A DNA stretch of 64,000 nucleotides from an uncultured Bradyrhizobium sp. (GCF_936943645.1 NZ_CAKZJO010000052.1:124001-188000); one strand, 5' to 3'. Positions 1-9,329 are shown, numbered from the stretch's first letter. Notes: generated by a model from the letters alone, not told the origin. A program made the numbers and translations.

Positions 1-2
1 CG

Positions 3-1832
3 GCAAATGGCGGCCGCACGCAGCTCACCCGCGACATCGCCAACATCACGATGGACCTCGACAGCATCGAGACCATCACCATCAACGCGCGCGGCGGCAG
101 CGACAACATCGTCGTCGACAATCTGGCGGGCACCGACGTCAGGCAGGTCAATATCGATCTCGGGTCGGCCGGGGCCGGCGACGGCGCGGCTGATACGGTG
201 ACGCTGGTGGGCACCAACGGCGCCAATGCGATCGAGATCTCGGGCACCGGCACGTCGGTCGCGGTCACGGGCCTGCCGGCCTCTGTCGCCATCATCAATG
301 CGGAAGGCGCCAACGACGCGCTCCTCGTCGAAGGCCTCGGTGGCAACGACACGATCTCGGCGGCCATGCTTGCGGCCGGAATCGTGCACCTGACGATCGA
401 CGGCGGTGCCGGCAACGACACCATCTTCGGCAGCGCCGGCAACGACACGCTGCTCGGCGGCGACGGCAACGATTTCGTCGACGGCAATCAGGGTAACGAC
501 ACCGCGCTGCTGGGCGCCGGCAACGATGTCTTCCAGTGGAATCCCGGCGACGGCAGCGACACGGTCGAGGGCGGCACCGGCGTCGACACGCTGCGGTTCT
601 TCGGCGCCAGCATTGCGGAAACCATGTCCGTCGTGGCGAACGGCGATCGCGCTTTGCTGACGCGCGACGTCGCCAACATCACCATGGATCTGCACGGGGT
701 CGAGCACGTCGATATCCATGCGCTCGGCGGCGCCGATCATGTCACGGTGGCCGATCTGACCGCGACCGACGTCACGCGCGTGAACATCGACCTCGCCGGT
801 CCGGCCGGGACGCCCGACGGCGCCGTCGACACCGTGGCCGTGGACGCGACGCAGGGCGCCGACACGTTCGGCGTCAGCGGCAATGCCGGCGGCGTGACGG
901 TGTTCGGCCTGCATGCGGCCACCCATCTGACCGGAATGGACGCAACCGATCAGCTGACGCTCAATGGCCTTGCCGGCGACGATGTCATCGACGCCAGCGG
1001 CCTCGCTGCCGGCGTGCTGCAGCTGACGATCAATGGCGGCATCGGCAACGACACCATCCGCGGCAGCCAGGGCGACGACCTGATCAGCGGCGGCGACGGC
1101 AACGACGTCGCATTGATGGGTGCCGGCAACGACACCTTCGTCTGGAACCCCGGCGACGACAACGACACGATCGAGGGCCAGGCCGGCAGCGACACGTTGC
1201 TGTTCAACGGCGCCAACATCGCCGAAACCATCAACATCTTCGCCAACGGCGCGCGCGCCGAGCTGACGCGCGACGTCGCGAACATCACGATGGACACGGG
1301 CGGCGTCGAGACGATCGCGTTCAATGCCCGCGGCGGCGCCGACAAGATCACCGTCGGCGACATGACCGGCACCGACGTGACAGAGGTGAAGATCGACCTC
1401 GGTGGCGTCCCCGGCACCCCGGGCGGCGACGGTGCGGCCGACAACATCGTGATCAATGGCACTGCTGGCGGCGACGTCATCACGCTGTCGCTCGACAGCC
1501 ACGGCGCGCTGGTGATCGACGGACTGGCGAGCCAGGTCGTGATCGAGAATTTCGACTTCAACGACACCATCACCATCAACGGTTTCGGCGGCGACGACGT
1601 GATCGAAGCCTCAGGCGTCGGTCCCGGCGGGCCACACCTCGTTCTCGACGGCGGTGGCGGCGATGACGTGCTCATCGGCAGCGCGGGCAACGACACGCTG
1701 CTCGGCGAATTCGGCGACGACGTGCTGATCGGCGGCGGCGGCCTCGACGTGCTGGACGGAGGTCCCGGCGACAACGTCGTGATTCAGTCGCTGCTCGCCC
1801 ATGCGAACCTTCACGCGGGCACGCTGGTCTGA
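3..1832 (+). CDS. RTX / calcium-binding repeat protein, 5' truncated by the window edge
   Basis: The reading frame is open from the first bases of the window, so the N-terminus lies upstream. At least 609 residues are visible. They consist of three imperfect copies of a ~190-210-residue module, each starting at an LTRD(I/V)ANITMD motif (nt 24, 657 and 1263). Each module ends in glycine/aspartate nonapeptides such as GGAGNDTIFG and GSAGNDTLLG, the calcium-binding parallel beta-roll signature of RTX proteins. Known RTX proteins leave the cell by a type I ABC system and fold on meeting extracellular calcium. No catalytic domain is visible in this portion, so it may be a structural or adhesin-like surface protein. 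No type I secretion genes follow it; the next gene is convergent. Confidence 0.85.
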   Translation, partial: ANGGRTQLTRDIANITMDLDSIETITINARGGSDNIVVDNLAGTDVRQVNIDLGSAGAGDGAADTVTLVGTNGANAIEISGTGTSVAVTGLPASVAIINAEGANDALLVEGLGGNDTISAAMLAAGIVHLTIDGGAGNDTIFGSAGNDTLLGGDGNDFVDGNQGNDTALLGAGNDVFQWNPGDGSDTVEGGTGVDTLRFFGASIAETMSVVANGDRALLTRDVANITMDLHGVEHVDIHALGGADHVTVADLTATDVTRVNIDLAGPAGTPDGAVDTVAVDATQGADTFGVSGNAGGVTVFGLHAATHLTGMDATDQLTLNGLAGDDVIDASGLAAGVLQLTINGGIGNDTIRGSQGDDLISGGDGNDVALMGAGNDTFVWNPGDDNDTIEGQAGSDTLLFNGANIAETINIFANGARAELTRDVANITMDTGGVETIAFNARGGADKITVGDMTGTDVTEVKIDLGGVPGTPGGDGAADNIVINGTAGGDVITLSLDSHGALVIDGLASQVVIENFDFNDTITINGFGGDDVIEASGVGPGGPHLVLDGGGGDDVLIGSAGNDTLLGEFGDDVLIGGGGLDVLDGGPGDNVVIQSLLAHANLHAGTLV

Positions 1833-1841
1833 GCACGCGAA

Positions 1842-1878
1842 GGCGGCGCCGCTCCGCAGGAGAATGGAGGGCGCCGCC
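1842..1878. terminator. Possible bidirectional hairpin between convergent genes
   Basis: Nine-base arms GGCGGCGCC (1842-1850) and GGCGCCGCC (1870-1878) form a perfect inverted repeat 10 bases after the RTX stop and 16 bases from the end of the convergent VOC gene. There is no T-run, so intrinsic termination is uncertain; the position between convergent ends is the main support. Confidence 0.35.
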
Positions 1879-1893
1879 AGGAGCATGCGGCGC

Positions 1894-2532
1894 TCAGGTC
1901 AACTCTCTTGGTCCGCCCGGTGTTTCGATGCGGGCGCGATAGCGCGGCTTCGGTCCCTGCACGATGTCGGGCGGCCGGTCTATGGTCAACGCGCGGTACA
2001 GCGTCTCGAGGGCGGCAGGCTCCGGATGCTCGAGCGTGAAGGATTTCAGCCGCGCGCCGAGATCGGCGATCGCGGCCATCGAGCGGGGCTTGCCGCGCCT
2101 GTCGATGATCGAGGGAGCCGCGCCATCGAGCGGAAGCGACCCGTCGTTCGGAATGGCGAAGTCGAACGCAGGATCGCTCGTGGGAAGCGGAACCTTGGCG
2201 CCGAAGAGATCGCCGTGGCGGGCGATGATCGCGTCGATCATGTCGGTTCGCGCGACCCAGCCGCGCAGGCGGCGACCCTCGTCCCAATCGGACCTGACCT
2301 GTTTCTGGTCATCGAGGCCGAACCAGCGCGGACGGCCCGGCGCAGCGGCGTCGGGATCGAGCGCCACGATCTCGAGATAGACCGTGTCACCGAGCTGAAG
2401 TAGATGATTGTGGGTGCCCATATAGGCATGGCGCTGCCCGAACGGGACATCGAGATCGAGGCAGTTCCGAACGTGAAGCACGCCTTCGGCCAGGTTCGGA
2501 GCGACGACCGTGATATGATCGAGCTTCAGCAT
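1894..2532 (-). CDS. VOC-family protein (glyoxalase-like domain)
   Basis: A 212-residue protein beginning MLKLDHITVVAPNL, the typical first strand of a vicinal-oxygen-chelate fold with a potential metal-ligand histidine (LDHITV). A further strand, THNHLLQLGDTVYLEIV, supplies a second His and a Glu. The length and the GRPRWFGLDD segment fit the Glyoxalase_3-like subgroup, whose members are mostly of unknown substrate. It stands alone, convergent with the RTX gene and about 160 bp from the next gene on the same strand. The fold is clear, the reaction is not. Confidence 0.75.
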   Translation of the reverse strand: MLKLDHITVVAPNLAEGVLHVRNCLDLDVPFGQRHAYMGTHNHLLQLGDTVYLEIVALDPDAAAPGRPRWFGLDDQKQVRSDWDEGRRLRGWVARTDMIDAIIARHGDLFGAKVPLPTSDPAFDFAIPNDGSLPLDGAAPSIIDRRGKPRSMAAIADLGARLKSFTLEHPEPAALETLYRALTIDRPPDIVQGPKPRYRARIETPGGPRELT

Positions 2533-2693
2533 CGTCCAGGATTCCGCGTCGATGTTGCGTCATCATGCGGGCATCCTTTCCGGCTTGCAACGTCAACGCC
2601 CATCCGCCTGGGAGGCAGCGTGACCTGGTGACGCCGTCCTATGGCTGGCCCAACGCATCCGCGCTGCGCTTCGCCGCGACGACAATGAGGCCG

Positions 2694-3329
2694 TCAGTTC
2701 GGACAGGGTTGTCCGGCGGCGCCCCATCGGGCCACGTCCCTGACGTGATCCTCGAATGTGCCCGGCGGCGTCGAACGCCCGGCTCCGGGCGCCCAGCCCC
2801 GCGGAATGAAGCCGTTCAGCGAGGCATCGTGCCGCAAATGCTCCACGAGGCCTGCGGCATCGCGACCGCCATTGCGCTTGGGATCCTTCATCTGCGCGCA
2901 GATTTCGGCGCCGCTCTTGCCGAACCAGATGAAGGCCACCGGTGCGAGCTGCCAGTCGATGCCGGCGCGCGGCGGCGCGGGTGCCGGCTCATTGGCCTGG
3001 GTCGAGGTCATGTGACAGGTCGAGCACGGGATCGCCTCCGCGCCGATACGACTTTCGCCGCCGTGGATGTTCATGCCGTGCACGCGCGGCTTGGTCTCAC
3101 CGGCCGGCGTCCATATCGGGATGGCCTTGGCGTCGACGTGACAGTTGGCGCAACGCGGATGGGTCACGACGGCTTCGATCCGCTTCCAAGCCTCCAGTCC
3201 CTCGGCGCGACTGACGCTTCCCGCGGGCAGCACGTCCTTGGCGGCCTCGTCCTTGGCTGCGACGATCCCCGTGAGGACCGCAATCGACGAAGCGGCGAGC
3301 ACGGTCGCAATCAGATATCTCGTCATCAT
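2694..3329 (-). CDS. Exported di-haem cytochrome c, electron partner of the adjacent Mo hydroxylase
   Basis: 211 residues with an N-terminal signal peptide (MMTRYLIATVLAASSIAVLTG) and two CxxCH haem-attachment motifs, CANCH and CSTCH, so it is a periplasmic c-type cytochrome. The start follows a GAGG ribosome-binding sequence. The gene begins six bases after the stop of the molybdopterin subunit and is almost certainly co-transcribed with it. In related isoquinoline- or nicotinate-type hydroxylases lacking an FAD subunit, electrons leave through a cytochrome; this protein very probably has that job. The spacing between the haem motifs (about 45 residues) is short for a two-domain cytochrome. 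Confidence 0.8.
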   Translation of the reverse strand: MMTRYLIATVLAASSIAVLTGIVAAKDEAAKDVLPAGSVSRAEGLEAWKRIEAVVTHPRCANCHVDAKAIPIWTPAGETKPRVHGMNIHGGESRIGAEAIPCSTCHMTSTQANEPAPAPPRAGIDWQLAPVAFIWFGKSGAEICAQMKDPKRNGGRDAAGLVEHLRHDASLNGFIPRGWAPGAGRSTPPGTFEDHVRDVARWGAAGQPCPN

Positions 3330-3335
3330 GCGTCC

Positions 3336-5591
3336 TCACACAAAATCGATGAACTTGTTGAAAGGCATCTCGCGGATACGCTTGCCGGTCGCAGCAAATA
3401 TCGCGTTCGCAAGCGCGGGAGCCGCCGGCGGCACCGGCGGCTCGCCGACGCCCCTCACCTTGGGATCGTTCTCGAGCCCGCGCACCTCGATGACGGGACA
3501 TTGATAGATCCGCATGGCCTCGTGGTGGTTGTAATTGGTCTGCTGCACCGCGCCCTTTGCGTAAGTGAGCTCGCAGTTGATGGCGTGGCCGAGCCCCCAG
3601 ACGACACCGCCCTGCACCTGGTTCTCGAAGTTGACGGGATCGACGATCTTGCCGACATCGACCGCGACCCAGACCTTGTCGATCCTGATGCCTGCTTGGG
3701 TCGCCGTCACCTCGACGACCTCGGCCGTCGGCGTCCCGAAGGACTCGACGAAGGCAACGCCCCGGCCTCGGCCGTTGCCGAGCGGTCCCTTCCAGTCCGA
3801 CATCTCCGCAAGCGTCTCCAGCAGCTTGCGGTAGTGTGGCACGGCGCACATCTCGATCCGCGCCTTCATCGGATCGAGGCTCGCCGCATGGATCATCTCG
3901 TCGATGAAGCTTTCGGTGAAGAAACCGGCGGTCGAAGCCCCGACCGAGCGCCATGTGGTGCTCGGCGACAATCCTTGCGCCTCGTAAGTCGTGGCACGGA
4001 AATTGGGGATGTCGTAATAGACATTCCAGAGTCCGGCCGCCAATTGCGCGTCGGGATCCTTCGAGGCGGCGCCCGAACGTTCGAGCAGCCCCTTGAGCGG
4101 CGCCGTCGAGGCCAGCTGCAGATCAGCCGCGACGATCTTGCCCTTGTCGATGCTGCCCCTGTGCCGGGCGATCGCGATCTGGCGCGGAATGTCCTGGAGG
4201 AAATCCTCCTCGCGCGAAAACACCAGCTTGATCGGCGTTCCCCGCATCTGGTTTGCGATCTCGGCAAGGACGCGCACGTTCTCGTATTCGAGACGATGGC
4301 CGAAACTTCCGCCGGTCCACTGATTGTGGAAGGTGACCTGTTCCGGCTTCAGGCCGATCGCCGTCGCCGCGACATGCTGCACGAATTGAGGGCTCTGGTG
4401 GCCGACCCAGATTTCCATTCCCTTGTCGGTGACGAGGCCGATGCCGTTGAGCGGCTCGAGCGGCTGATGCGCGACATAGGGCGCGCGATACTCGGCCTCG
4501 ATACGCGTGCCCGTCTTCAGGCCCGCCTCGACGTCGCCGATCTTGCGCCATTCCTTGCCGAGAAATTCCGGCTTGAAGGAGGATTCCAGAACCTTCCAGT
4601 GATCGGCCTGCTCGGCGGGATACGCCGACGGCGCCCATTCGCAGGCGATCGCCTCGACCGCCTTGATCGCATACCAGCTGTTGGTGGCGATCACCGCAAC
4701 GCCGTTCTTGATCTCGACGATCTTCTTGACGCCCGGCATCGCCTTCGCCCTGGTGGCGTCGTATGATTTCAGCGGCTGTCCCTTGGCCGGGTTCAGCTTG
4801 ACGGAGGCGTACAGCATGCCGTCCATCTTCATGTCGATGCCGAACTTCAGCTCGCCCATCACCTTCTCGCGCACGTCAAGGCGCATCATCGGCTTGCCAA
4901 TCAAGCGCCAGGTGGAGGGATCGCGCGTCTGCGCATCGAGCACCGGGGGAATTTTCGCGGCTTCCGCCGCGAGCTCGACATAGGGAATCTTGTGGCCGTC
5001 GGGGAGGATCACGTGCCCGGATTGGGTGCGGATGTCGGCCACCGCGACGCCCGAACGTTTGGCGGCGGCGGCCTTCAACGTCTCACGCGCCACGGCCCCG
5101 GCTGTGCGCAGCTTCTCATAGGTGTCGGGGATCGTGCTCGAGCCGCCCGTCATCTGCATGCCGGACTTTCGAAGACCTTCCAGCGCCGCGGCGCGACCCG
5201 CTTCGGCCGCGGGGCTCTGATCCGAGGCGAGGAACGGCGCCAGCTCTTCCTTGAAGCCGGTGTTGAAATAGGCGGGACTGGGACCAGCGAAGCGAACTTC
5301 GAACTGCCCGGGATCGAGGTCCATCTCCTCGGCTATCATGATCGGCTGCACCGAGCCGACGCCCTGACCGATGTCCGCATGCTGGGCGATCAGCGTGATC
5401 TTGTCCGGGCTGATCTCGACCCAGGGATTGAACGTCACGGAATTCGGCCCGAGGCCGGCGGTCAAGGGATTGTCGCCGGCGGCCGGTGCGGCCGCTTCAG
5501 CACCGCTATAGGAGCCGAAGGCGATTCCGCCGGCCATCGCAGCGGAGCCGAAGACAAACGCGCGGCGCGAAAGGTCCTGCATCTGGCCCAT
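3336..5591 (-). CDS. Xanthine dehydrogenase-family molybdopterin-binding subunit (isoquinoline 1-oxidoreductase beta-like)
   Basis: About 751 residues. The ATG at 5591 is preferred over an in-frame start 36 bases upstream because it follows a GGAGAAG ribosome-binding sequence and lies one base after the stop of the 2Fe-2S subunit gene. The N-terminus MGQMQDLSRRAFVFGSAAMA is a twin-arginine (Tat) signal, so the folded cofactor-loaded enzyme should be exported. The body matches the aldehyde oxidase/xanthine dehydrogenase large subunit type split around two Mo-binding domains, with motifs such as GGSFGHRLEYE and TTWRSVGAS. Such enzymes hydroxylate N-heterocycles or aldehydes using water; the substrate here is unknown. 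The operon order is 2Fe-2S subunit, Mo subunit, cytochrome. Confidence 0.88.
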   Translation of the reverse strand: MGQMQDLSRRAFVFGSAAMAGGIAFGSYSGAEAAAPAAGDNPLTAGLGPNSVTFNPWVEISPDKITLIAQHADIGQGVGSVQPIMIAEEMDLDPGQFEVRFAGPSPAYFNTGFKEELAPFLASDQSPAAEAGRAAALEGLRKSGMQMTGGSSTIPDTYEKLRTAGAVARETLKAAAAKRSGVAVADIRTQSGHVILPDGHKIPYVELAAEAAKIPPVLDAQTRDPSTWRLIGKPMMRLDVREKVMGELKFGIDMKMDGMLYASVKLNPAKGQPLKSYDATRAKAMPGVKKIVEIKNGVAVIATNSWYAIKAVEAIACEWAPSAYPAEQADHWKVLESSFKPEFLGKEWRKIGDVEAGLKTGTRIEAEYRAPYVAHQPLEPLNGIGLVTDKGMEIWVGHQSPQFVQHVAATAIGLKPEQVTFHNQWTGGSFGHRLEYENVRVLAEIANQMRGTPIKLVFSREEDFLQDIPRQIAIARHRGSIDKGKIVAADLQLASTAPLKGLLERSGAASKDPDAQLAAGLWNVYYDIPNFRATTYEAQGLSPSTTWRSVGASTAGFFTESFIDEMIHAASLDPMKARIEMCAVPHYRKLLETLAEMSDWKGPLGNGRGRGVAFVESFGTPTAEVVEVTATQAGIRIDKVWVAVDVGKIVDPVNFENQVQGGVVWGLGHAINCELTYAKGAVQQTNYNHHEAMRIYQCPVIEVRGLENDPKVRGVGEPPVPPAAPALANAIFAATGKRIREMPFNKFIDFV

Positions 5592-5592
5592 G

Positions 5593-6057
5593 TCACTTCT
5601 CCGCCATCTTCTCGGCTGCAGCCGCATGGATCGCCGCGCGGATGCGCGGATAGGTGCCGCAGCGACAGAGATTTCCCGACATCACCTGATTGATCTGCTC
5701 GTCCGTCGGCTTGGATATCTTCGTGAGCAGCGAGATCGCCTGCATGATCTGGCCGGTCTGGCAGTAACCGCATTGCGGAACCTGATGCTCGATCCAGGCC
5801 TCGAGCACCGGATGCTGCTCCTTCTTGTCGATGCCTTCCAGCGTGACGACCGACTTGCCGGCGACCTCGCCGATATGCGCCTGACAGGACCGCACCGCCT
5901 TGCCGTCGATGTGAACGGTGCAGGCGCCGCATTGCGCGACGCCGCAGCCGTATTTGGGGCTGGTGATGCCGAGCTCGTCACGCAACACCCACAGCAGAGG
6001 CATCTCTGCAACCACGTCGACCTGACGCTTGGTCCCGTTTACCGTGAGCTCGATCAT
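5593..6057 (-). CDS. (2Fe-2S)-binding subunit of a molybdenum hydroxylase (isoquinoline 1-oxidoreductase alpha-like)
   Basis: 154 residues, full length for the family. The N-terminal plant-ferredoxin-type cluster site reads [12 protein letters not shown] with a further Cys in VRSC. The C-terminal four-helix domain holds the second cluster in [10 protein letters not shown] and GNLCRCGTY. The two clusters pass electrons from the molybdenum centre. The protein has no signal peptide and presumably travels through Tat bound to the Mo subunit, as is known for related enzymes. It is the first gene of the three-gene operon and sits 82 bp downstream of the AraC-type regulator. Confidence 0.92.
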   Translation of the reverse strand: MIELTVNGTKRQVDVVAEMPLLWVLRDELGITSPKYGCGVAQCGACTVHIDGKAVRSCQAHIGEVAGKSVVTLEGIDKKEQHPVLEAWIEHQVPQCGYCQTGQIMQAISLLTKISKPTDEQINQVMSGNLCRCGTYPRIRAAIHAAAAEKMAEK

Positions 6058-6139
6058 GTCGATATACCCTCTCGCGTATCAGGCCATCGCATCAGCACTG
6101 CCCGATGCGGTTCGTTCGGTATTTCCAGATCATGCGCGA

Positions 6140-7075
6140 TCATGCGCAATCCCTGCGGAATGCCGCATCGGAGCGATCGGCCTTCACGCCGAGCTCCCCG
6201 CAGCACAATTCGCGATACTGCCCCGGCGTGAGACCTGCGGCCTTGCGGAACACGCGCGTGAAATTGGCTTGCGAGCCGAAGCCGAACTCCAGCGCAATCT
6301 CGACCAGGGACAAGCGGTTGCACGCCAGTTCTTGCCGCGCGGCCTGGACGCGGCGATCGGTCACGTAACGGTGCGGCGACAATCCGGTCGCCTCGCGAAA
6401 CAGCCGGGAGAAATGATAGGGGCTGAGGCAAGCCTGCGCCGCCAGATCCTCCAGCCTGATATCGCTGCCAAGAGACGCCTCGATATAGTCCAGCACGCGC
6501 TGCAGGCGCCTGGGATCGAGCGCCGGCGACTTGTCGGGCGCGCGCCAGCGGTCGATCGTGTAATTCCCCAGAAGGTGCGCCGCGAGCGCAACTTGGATCC
6601 CCTCCACGAACAACGCGTCGGTCGGCTGCCGCGGGCGATGGAGCAGATCGCGCAGCGGCGAGCAGATATGGAAGAGCACCTGGTCGGCCAGACCGTGGGC
6701 ATAGGCAATCTCGACTCGTGCCGGATCGATATCGAAATCCGCAAGCGCGCTCCGGTCCAGCAGCGCCGGGGGAAGATAGAGATGAAGACATTCCATCCGG
6801 TCCGACAATTCGAGATGGCTCTCCTGCGTCCCCACGGGGACGAGGTAGCTCATGCCCGGCCGCGCGAAGCTCTTCTGCACTTCGCCGTTGCCGATCCGGC
6901 ACACCATTCCGCCGCCTGACAGCACCACGACGATTTCCGTGCAGATTGGAACGGGCGTCGCCTGCCGCCCCGCCTCGAACTTGCGATGCTCGATGGCTAG
7001 CCCCGGCCAGTCGCTGGCCGCCGCGAGCTTCTCGCTGTTCTTGTATTTCTGATCTCCATGCGTCACGAGCGCCAT
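6140..7075 (-). CDS. AraC-family transcriptional regulator
   Basis: About 311 residues from the ATG at 7075, chosen because GGAG lies seven bases upstream; a longer reading from 7132 is possible. The N-terminal half is a cupin-like ligand domain (CTEIVVVLSGGGMV, MSYLVPVG). The C-terminal ~100 residues are the paired helix-turn-helix domain, with the AraC signature IALEFGFGSQANFTRVFRK. It is encoded on the same strand just upstream of the molybdenum hydroxylase genes, so it is the likely activator of that operon, possibly responding to the enzyme's substrate. It is divergent from the alpha/beta hydrolase cassette across a 329-bp gap and could control that too. Confidence 0.88.
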   Translation of the reverse strand: MALVTHGDQKYKNSEKLAAASDWPGLAIEHRKFEAGRQATPVPICTEIVVVLSGGGMVCRIGNGEVQKSFARPGMSYLVPVGTQESHLELSDRMECLHLYLPPALLDRSALADFDIDPARVEIAYAHGLADQVLFHICSPLRDLLHRPRQPTDALFVEGIQVALAAHLLGNYTIDRWRAPDKSPALDPRRLQRVLDYIEASLGSDIRLEDLAAQACLSPYHFSRLFREATGLSPHRYVTDRRVQAARQELACNRLSLVEIALEFGFGSQANFTRVFRKAAGLTPGQYRELCCGELGVKADRSDAAFRRDCA

Positions 7076-7404
7076 CACGATCTCCGCTTCCTTGCGGCGA
7101 CTCCCGGCCCGGTATCGCAAGCGAGCGATCATTCCATCCGGTGATGAGTTGCAGCCCCGGCCGCTGCCACGCCGATCTCTGAATTTCTCACAAGCCGCAT
7201 GAGCGAAGTCCAGAGGCGGCGCGGTTAAAAGAGGTAAAAGCCCGGCAAGACAAAGACTTGAAGCCAGGCGCGATCGGCTTCGAAAGCCGAGATCAGCAAG
7301 ATGCGCCGGTCAACGCGCAGGAATCGGAAATACCGTAGTGCTTGCGTGCGCTAGTGAGGGGCTCATCAGCGGCAATGCGGCCGTATCGAGGATTGGAGCC
7401 TGAT
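7076..7404. other. Divergent intergenic region between AraC regulator and hydrolase cassette
   Basis: 329 bp without a convincing gene. It should hold promoters for the AraC gene (leftward) and the exported hydrolase (rightward). One 15-base palindrome is listed separately. No other motif is strong enough to name. Confidence 0.6.
7275..7289. promoter_or_regulatory. Palindrome, possible operator
   Basis: Arms CGGCTT and AAGCCG separated by CGA form a perfect inverted repeat inside the divergent region, about 115 bp before the hydrolase start. It could bind a dimeric regulator, but AraC proteins usually prefer direct repeats, so the link to the neighbouring regulator is weak. Confidence 0.3.
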
Positions 7405-8169
7405 ATGAAGACGCTTATCTCTGCTCTCTCCGCACTCGCCGCAATGTCGATCGCAACGGCCATCCCCGCCGCCGCGGCCGAGAAGACCGTCTCAATCGTC
7501 CTGGTCCATGGCGCCTTCGTCGACGGATCGGGCTGGAAGGACACCTACGACGTTCTCTCGAAGGCGGGCTATGAGGTGCTCGTCGTGCAGCAGCCGACGA
7601 TCTCGCTGCGTGACGATGTCGCGGAGACCGAACGCGTGATCGCCAAGGCGCGGCATCCGGTCATTCTCGTCGGGCATTCCTATGGTGGAATGGTCATCAC
7701 CGAAGCCGGCGACAACCCGAAGGTTCGCAGCCTGGTCTATCTCGCGGCATATGCGCCCGAGGCCGGCGAGTCGGTCGCTACGCTGTCGGAAGCACCCGTG
7801 CCGCCCGGCGAGCACAAGGGTCCGCTGGTCAAGGAGGGCAATTATCTCTTCGTCGAACGCGATAAATTCCCGACCGAGTTCGCCGCCGGTGTCGATCCGG
7901 CCACGACCCGCTTCATGGCTGCGGCGCAATTGCCGTTTGGACTGCAGGCGGTGCAGACCAAGGTCGAGCGCGTGGCCTGGAAGACGAAGCCGACCTATTA
8001 CATGGTGACGATGGAGGATCACATCATCCCTCCGAGCTTGCTGCGCAACATGGCCAAGCGCTCGGGCGCGAAGGTCACGGAGATCAAGAGCAGCCACGCG
8101 GTGATGCTGGCGCATCCGCGCGAGGTCGCGGCCTTCATCAGAAGCGCTGACACCTCCGCAACCGACTGA
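7405..8169 (+). CDS. Exported alpha/beta hydrolase
   Basis: 254 residues from the ATG at 7405, which has GGAG six bases upstream and begins directly with a signal peptide (MKTLISALSALAAMSIATA ending around PAAAA). The alpha/beta-hydrolase core follows: an oxyanion strand VLVHGAF, the nucleophile elbow GHSYGG with Ser92, and a late His in SSHAVMLAHP. An Asp/Glu-rich MEDHIIP turn may carry the acid. It resembles salicylate-esterase/EstC-like small hydrolases of unknown substrate. It is first in a rightward cassette with an aldo/keto reductase 53 bp downstream. Confidence 0.8.
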   Translation: MKTLISALSALAAMSIATAIPAAAAEKTVSIVLVHGAFVDGSGWKDTYDVLSKAGYEVLVVQQPTISLRDDVAETERVIAKARHPVILVGHSYGGMVITEAGDNPKVRSLVYLAAYAPEAGESVATLSEAPVPPGEHKGPLVKEGNYLFVERDKFPTEFAAGVDPATTRFMAAAQLPFGLQAVQTKVERVAWKTKPTYYMVTMEDHIIPPSLLRNMAKRSGAKVTEIKSSHAVMLAHPREVAAFIRSADTSATD

Positions 8170-8222
8170 GATCGGCCGCGCCGCGCACGGATGGTCGTGG
8201 CTGTCACCCCAGGACTCGCAAC

Positions 8223-9233
8223 ATGGCACTCAGGGATATTCTGCCGGGACGGCTTGGTTTCGGTGCAGCGCCGCTCGGCAACATGTTCCGCGACATCCCG
8301 GAGCAGGAAGCGCTCGCGACGGTGAATGCTGCCTGGGATGACGGAATCCGCTATTTCGACACCGCGCCGTTCTACGGCGCCGGCCTCGCCGAGATCCGCT
8401 TGGGCGCGGCGCTCGCCGGCCGGCCGCGGAACGACTACGTGGTCAGCACCAAGGTCGGCCGCCTGATCCTGGACGAGATCGAAGACGTCGGCGCACGCGA
8501 CCTCGGCGAGAAGGGCGGCGTCTTCAAATACGGCCGTCCGAACAGGATCGTGAACGATTACTCCGCCGATGCGACGTTGCGTTCGATCGAGGACAGCCTG
8601 AAGCGGCTCGGCATCGACCACATCGACATCGCCTTCGTGCACGACGTCGCGCAGGATTTTTACGGCGACGAGTGGCTTTCGGTGTTCGAAAGCGCGCGCA
8701 AGGGCGCGTTCAGGACGCTCGACCGGCTGCGCGACGAAGGCGTGATCAAGGCCTGGGGCCTCGGCGTCAACCGGGTCGAACCGATCGAGCTGCTGCTCGC
8801 GCTCGAGGAGCCGCGCCCCGACGGCTTCCTGCTCGCGGGCCGCTACACGCTGCTCGATCATGCAAGGGCGCTTCAGCGGGTGGTGCCGATGGTTGCAGAA
8901 CACGAGCTCGCGATCGTCGTCGGCGGCCCCTACAGTTCGGGCGCGCTGGTCGGCGGCCCGAATTTCGAATATGCGCCGGCACCTGCGGAGATCCTGAGCA
9001 AGGTGGCGCGGATCAAGGGCATCGCCGACCGCTACGGCATCAGCATGAAGGCGGCAGGCCTGCAGTTCGCGCTCGCCAACCCCGTGGTCGCGGCCGTCAT
9101 TCCCGGTGCGAGCCGCCCGGGCCGCATCGCCGAGGATCGCGCAGCGCTCGGGGAAGCCATCCCCGCCGATTTCTGGCGCGAGCTCCGCTCGGAAGGGCTC
9201 GTCAGCGCCGCAGCTCCGCTTCCCGCCGCCTGA
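8223..9233 (+). CDS. Aldo/keto reductase (D-threo-aldose/L-fucose dehydrogenase-like)
   Basis: 336 residues and no signal peptide, so cytoplasmic. It carries the aldo/keto-reductase catalytic tetrad: Asp and Tyr in YFDTAPFYGAG, Lys in VVSTKVGR, and His in FVHDV. NADP-binding elements near the C-terminus include AVIPGASRPGRIAED. Subfamily members oxidise aldoses or reduce pyridoxal and small aldehydes using NAD(P). It lies between two genes for exported enzymes on the same strand, 53 bp after the hydrolase and 96 bp before the VOC gene, so the cassette may process one compound across the membrane. Confidence 0.88.
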   Translation: MALRDILPGRLGFGAAPLGNMFRDIPEQEALATVNAAWDDGIRYFDTAPFYGAGLAEIRLGAALAGRPRNDYVVSTKVGRLILDEIEDVGARDLGEKGGVFKYGRPNRIVNDYSADATLRSIEDSLKRLGIDHIDIAFVHDVAQDFYGDEWLSVFESARKGAFRTLDRLRDEGVIKAWGLGVNRVEPIELLLALEEPRPDGFLLAGRYTLLDHARALQRVVPMVAEHELAIVVGGPYSSGALVGGPNFEYAPAPAEILSKVARIKGIADRYGISMKAAGLQFALANPVVAAVIPGASRPGRIAEDRAALGEAIPADFWRELRSEGLVSAAAPLPAA

Positions 9234-9329
9234 GGTGTCGCGAGCGCAGCAGATCGATCCCGGTCGGGCACCGCTCAAGCCGGCAGCACAACGCACGCAA
9301 AATCCACCGAACCCGACAAGGAGAGCGAC

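Noticed and set aside
2565..4766. Long rightward open frame opposite the cytochrome and Mo-subunit genes
   Set aside because: No recognisable domain; both minus-strand genes under it have signal peptides, haem or Mo motifs and coherent spacing.
7293..7544. Small leftward open frame in the AraC-hydrolase gap
   Set aside because: It overlaps the start and signal peptide of the hydrolase, has no ribosome-binding sequence and no domain.
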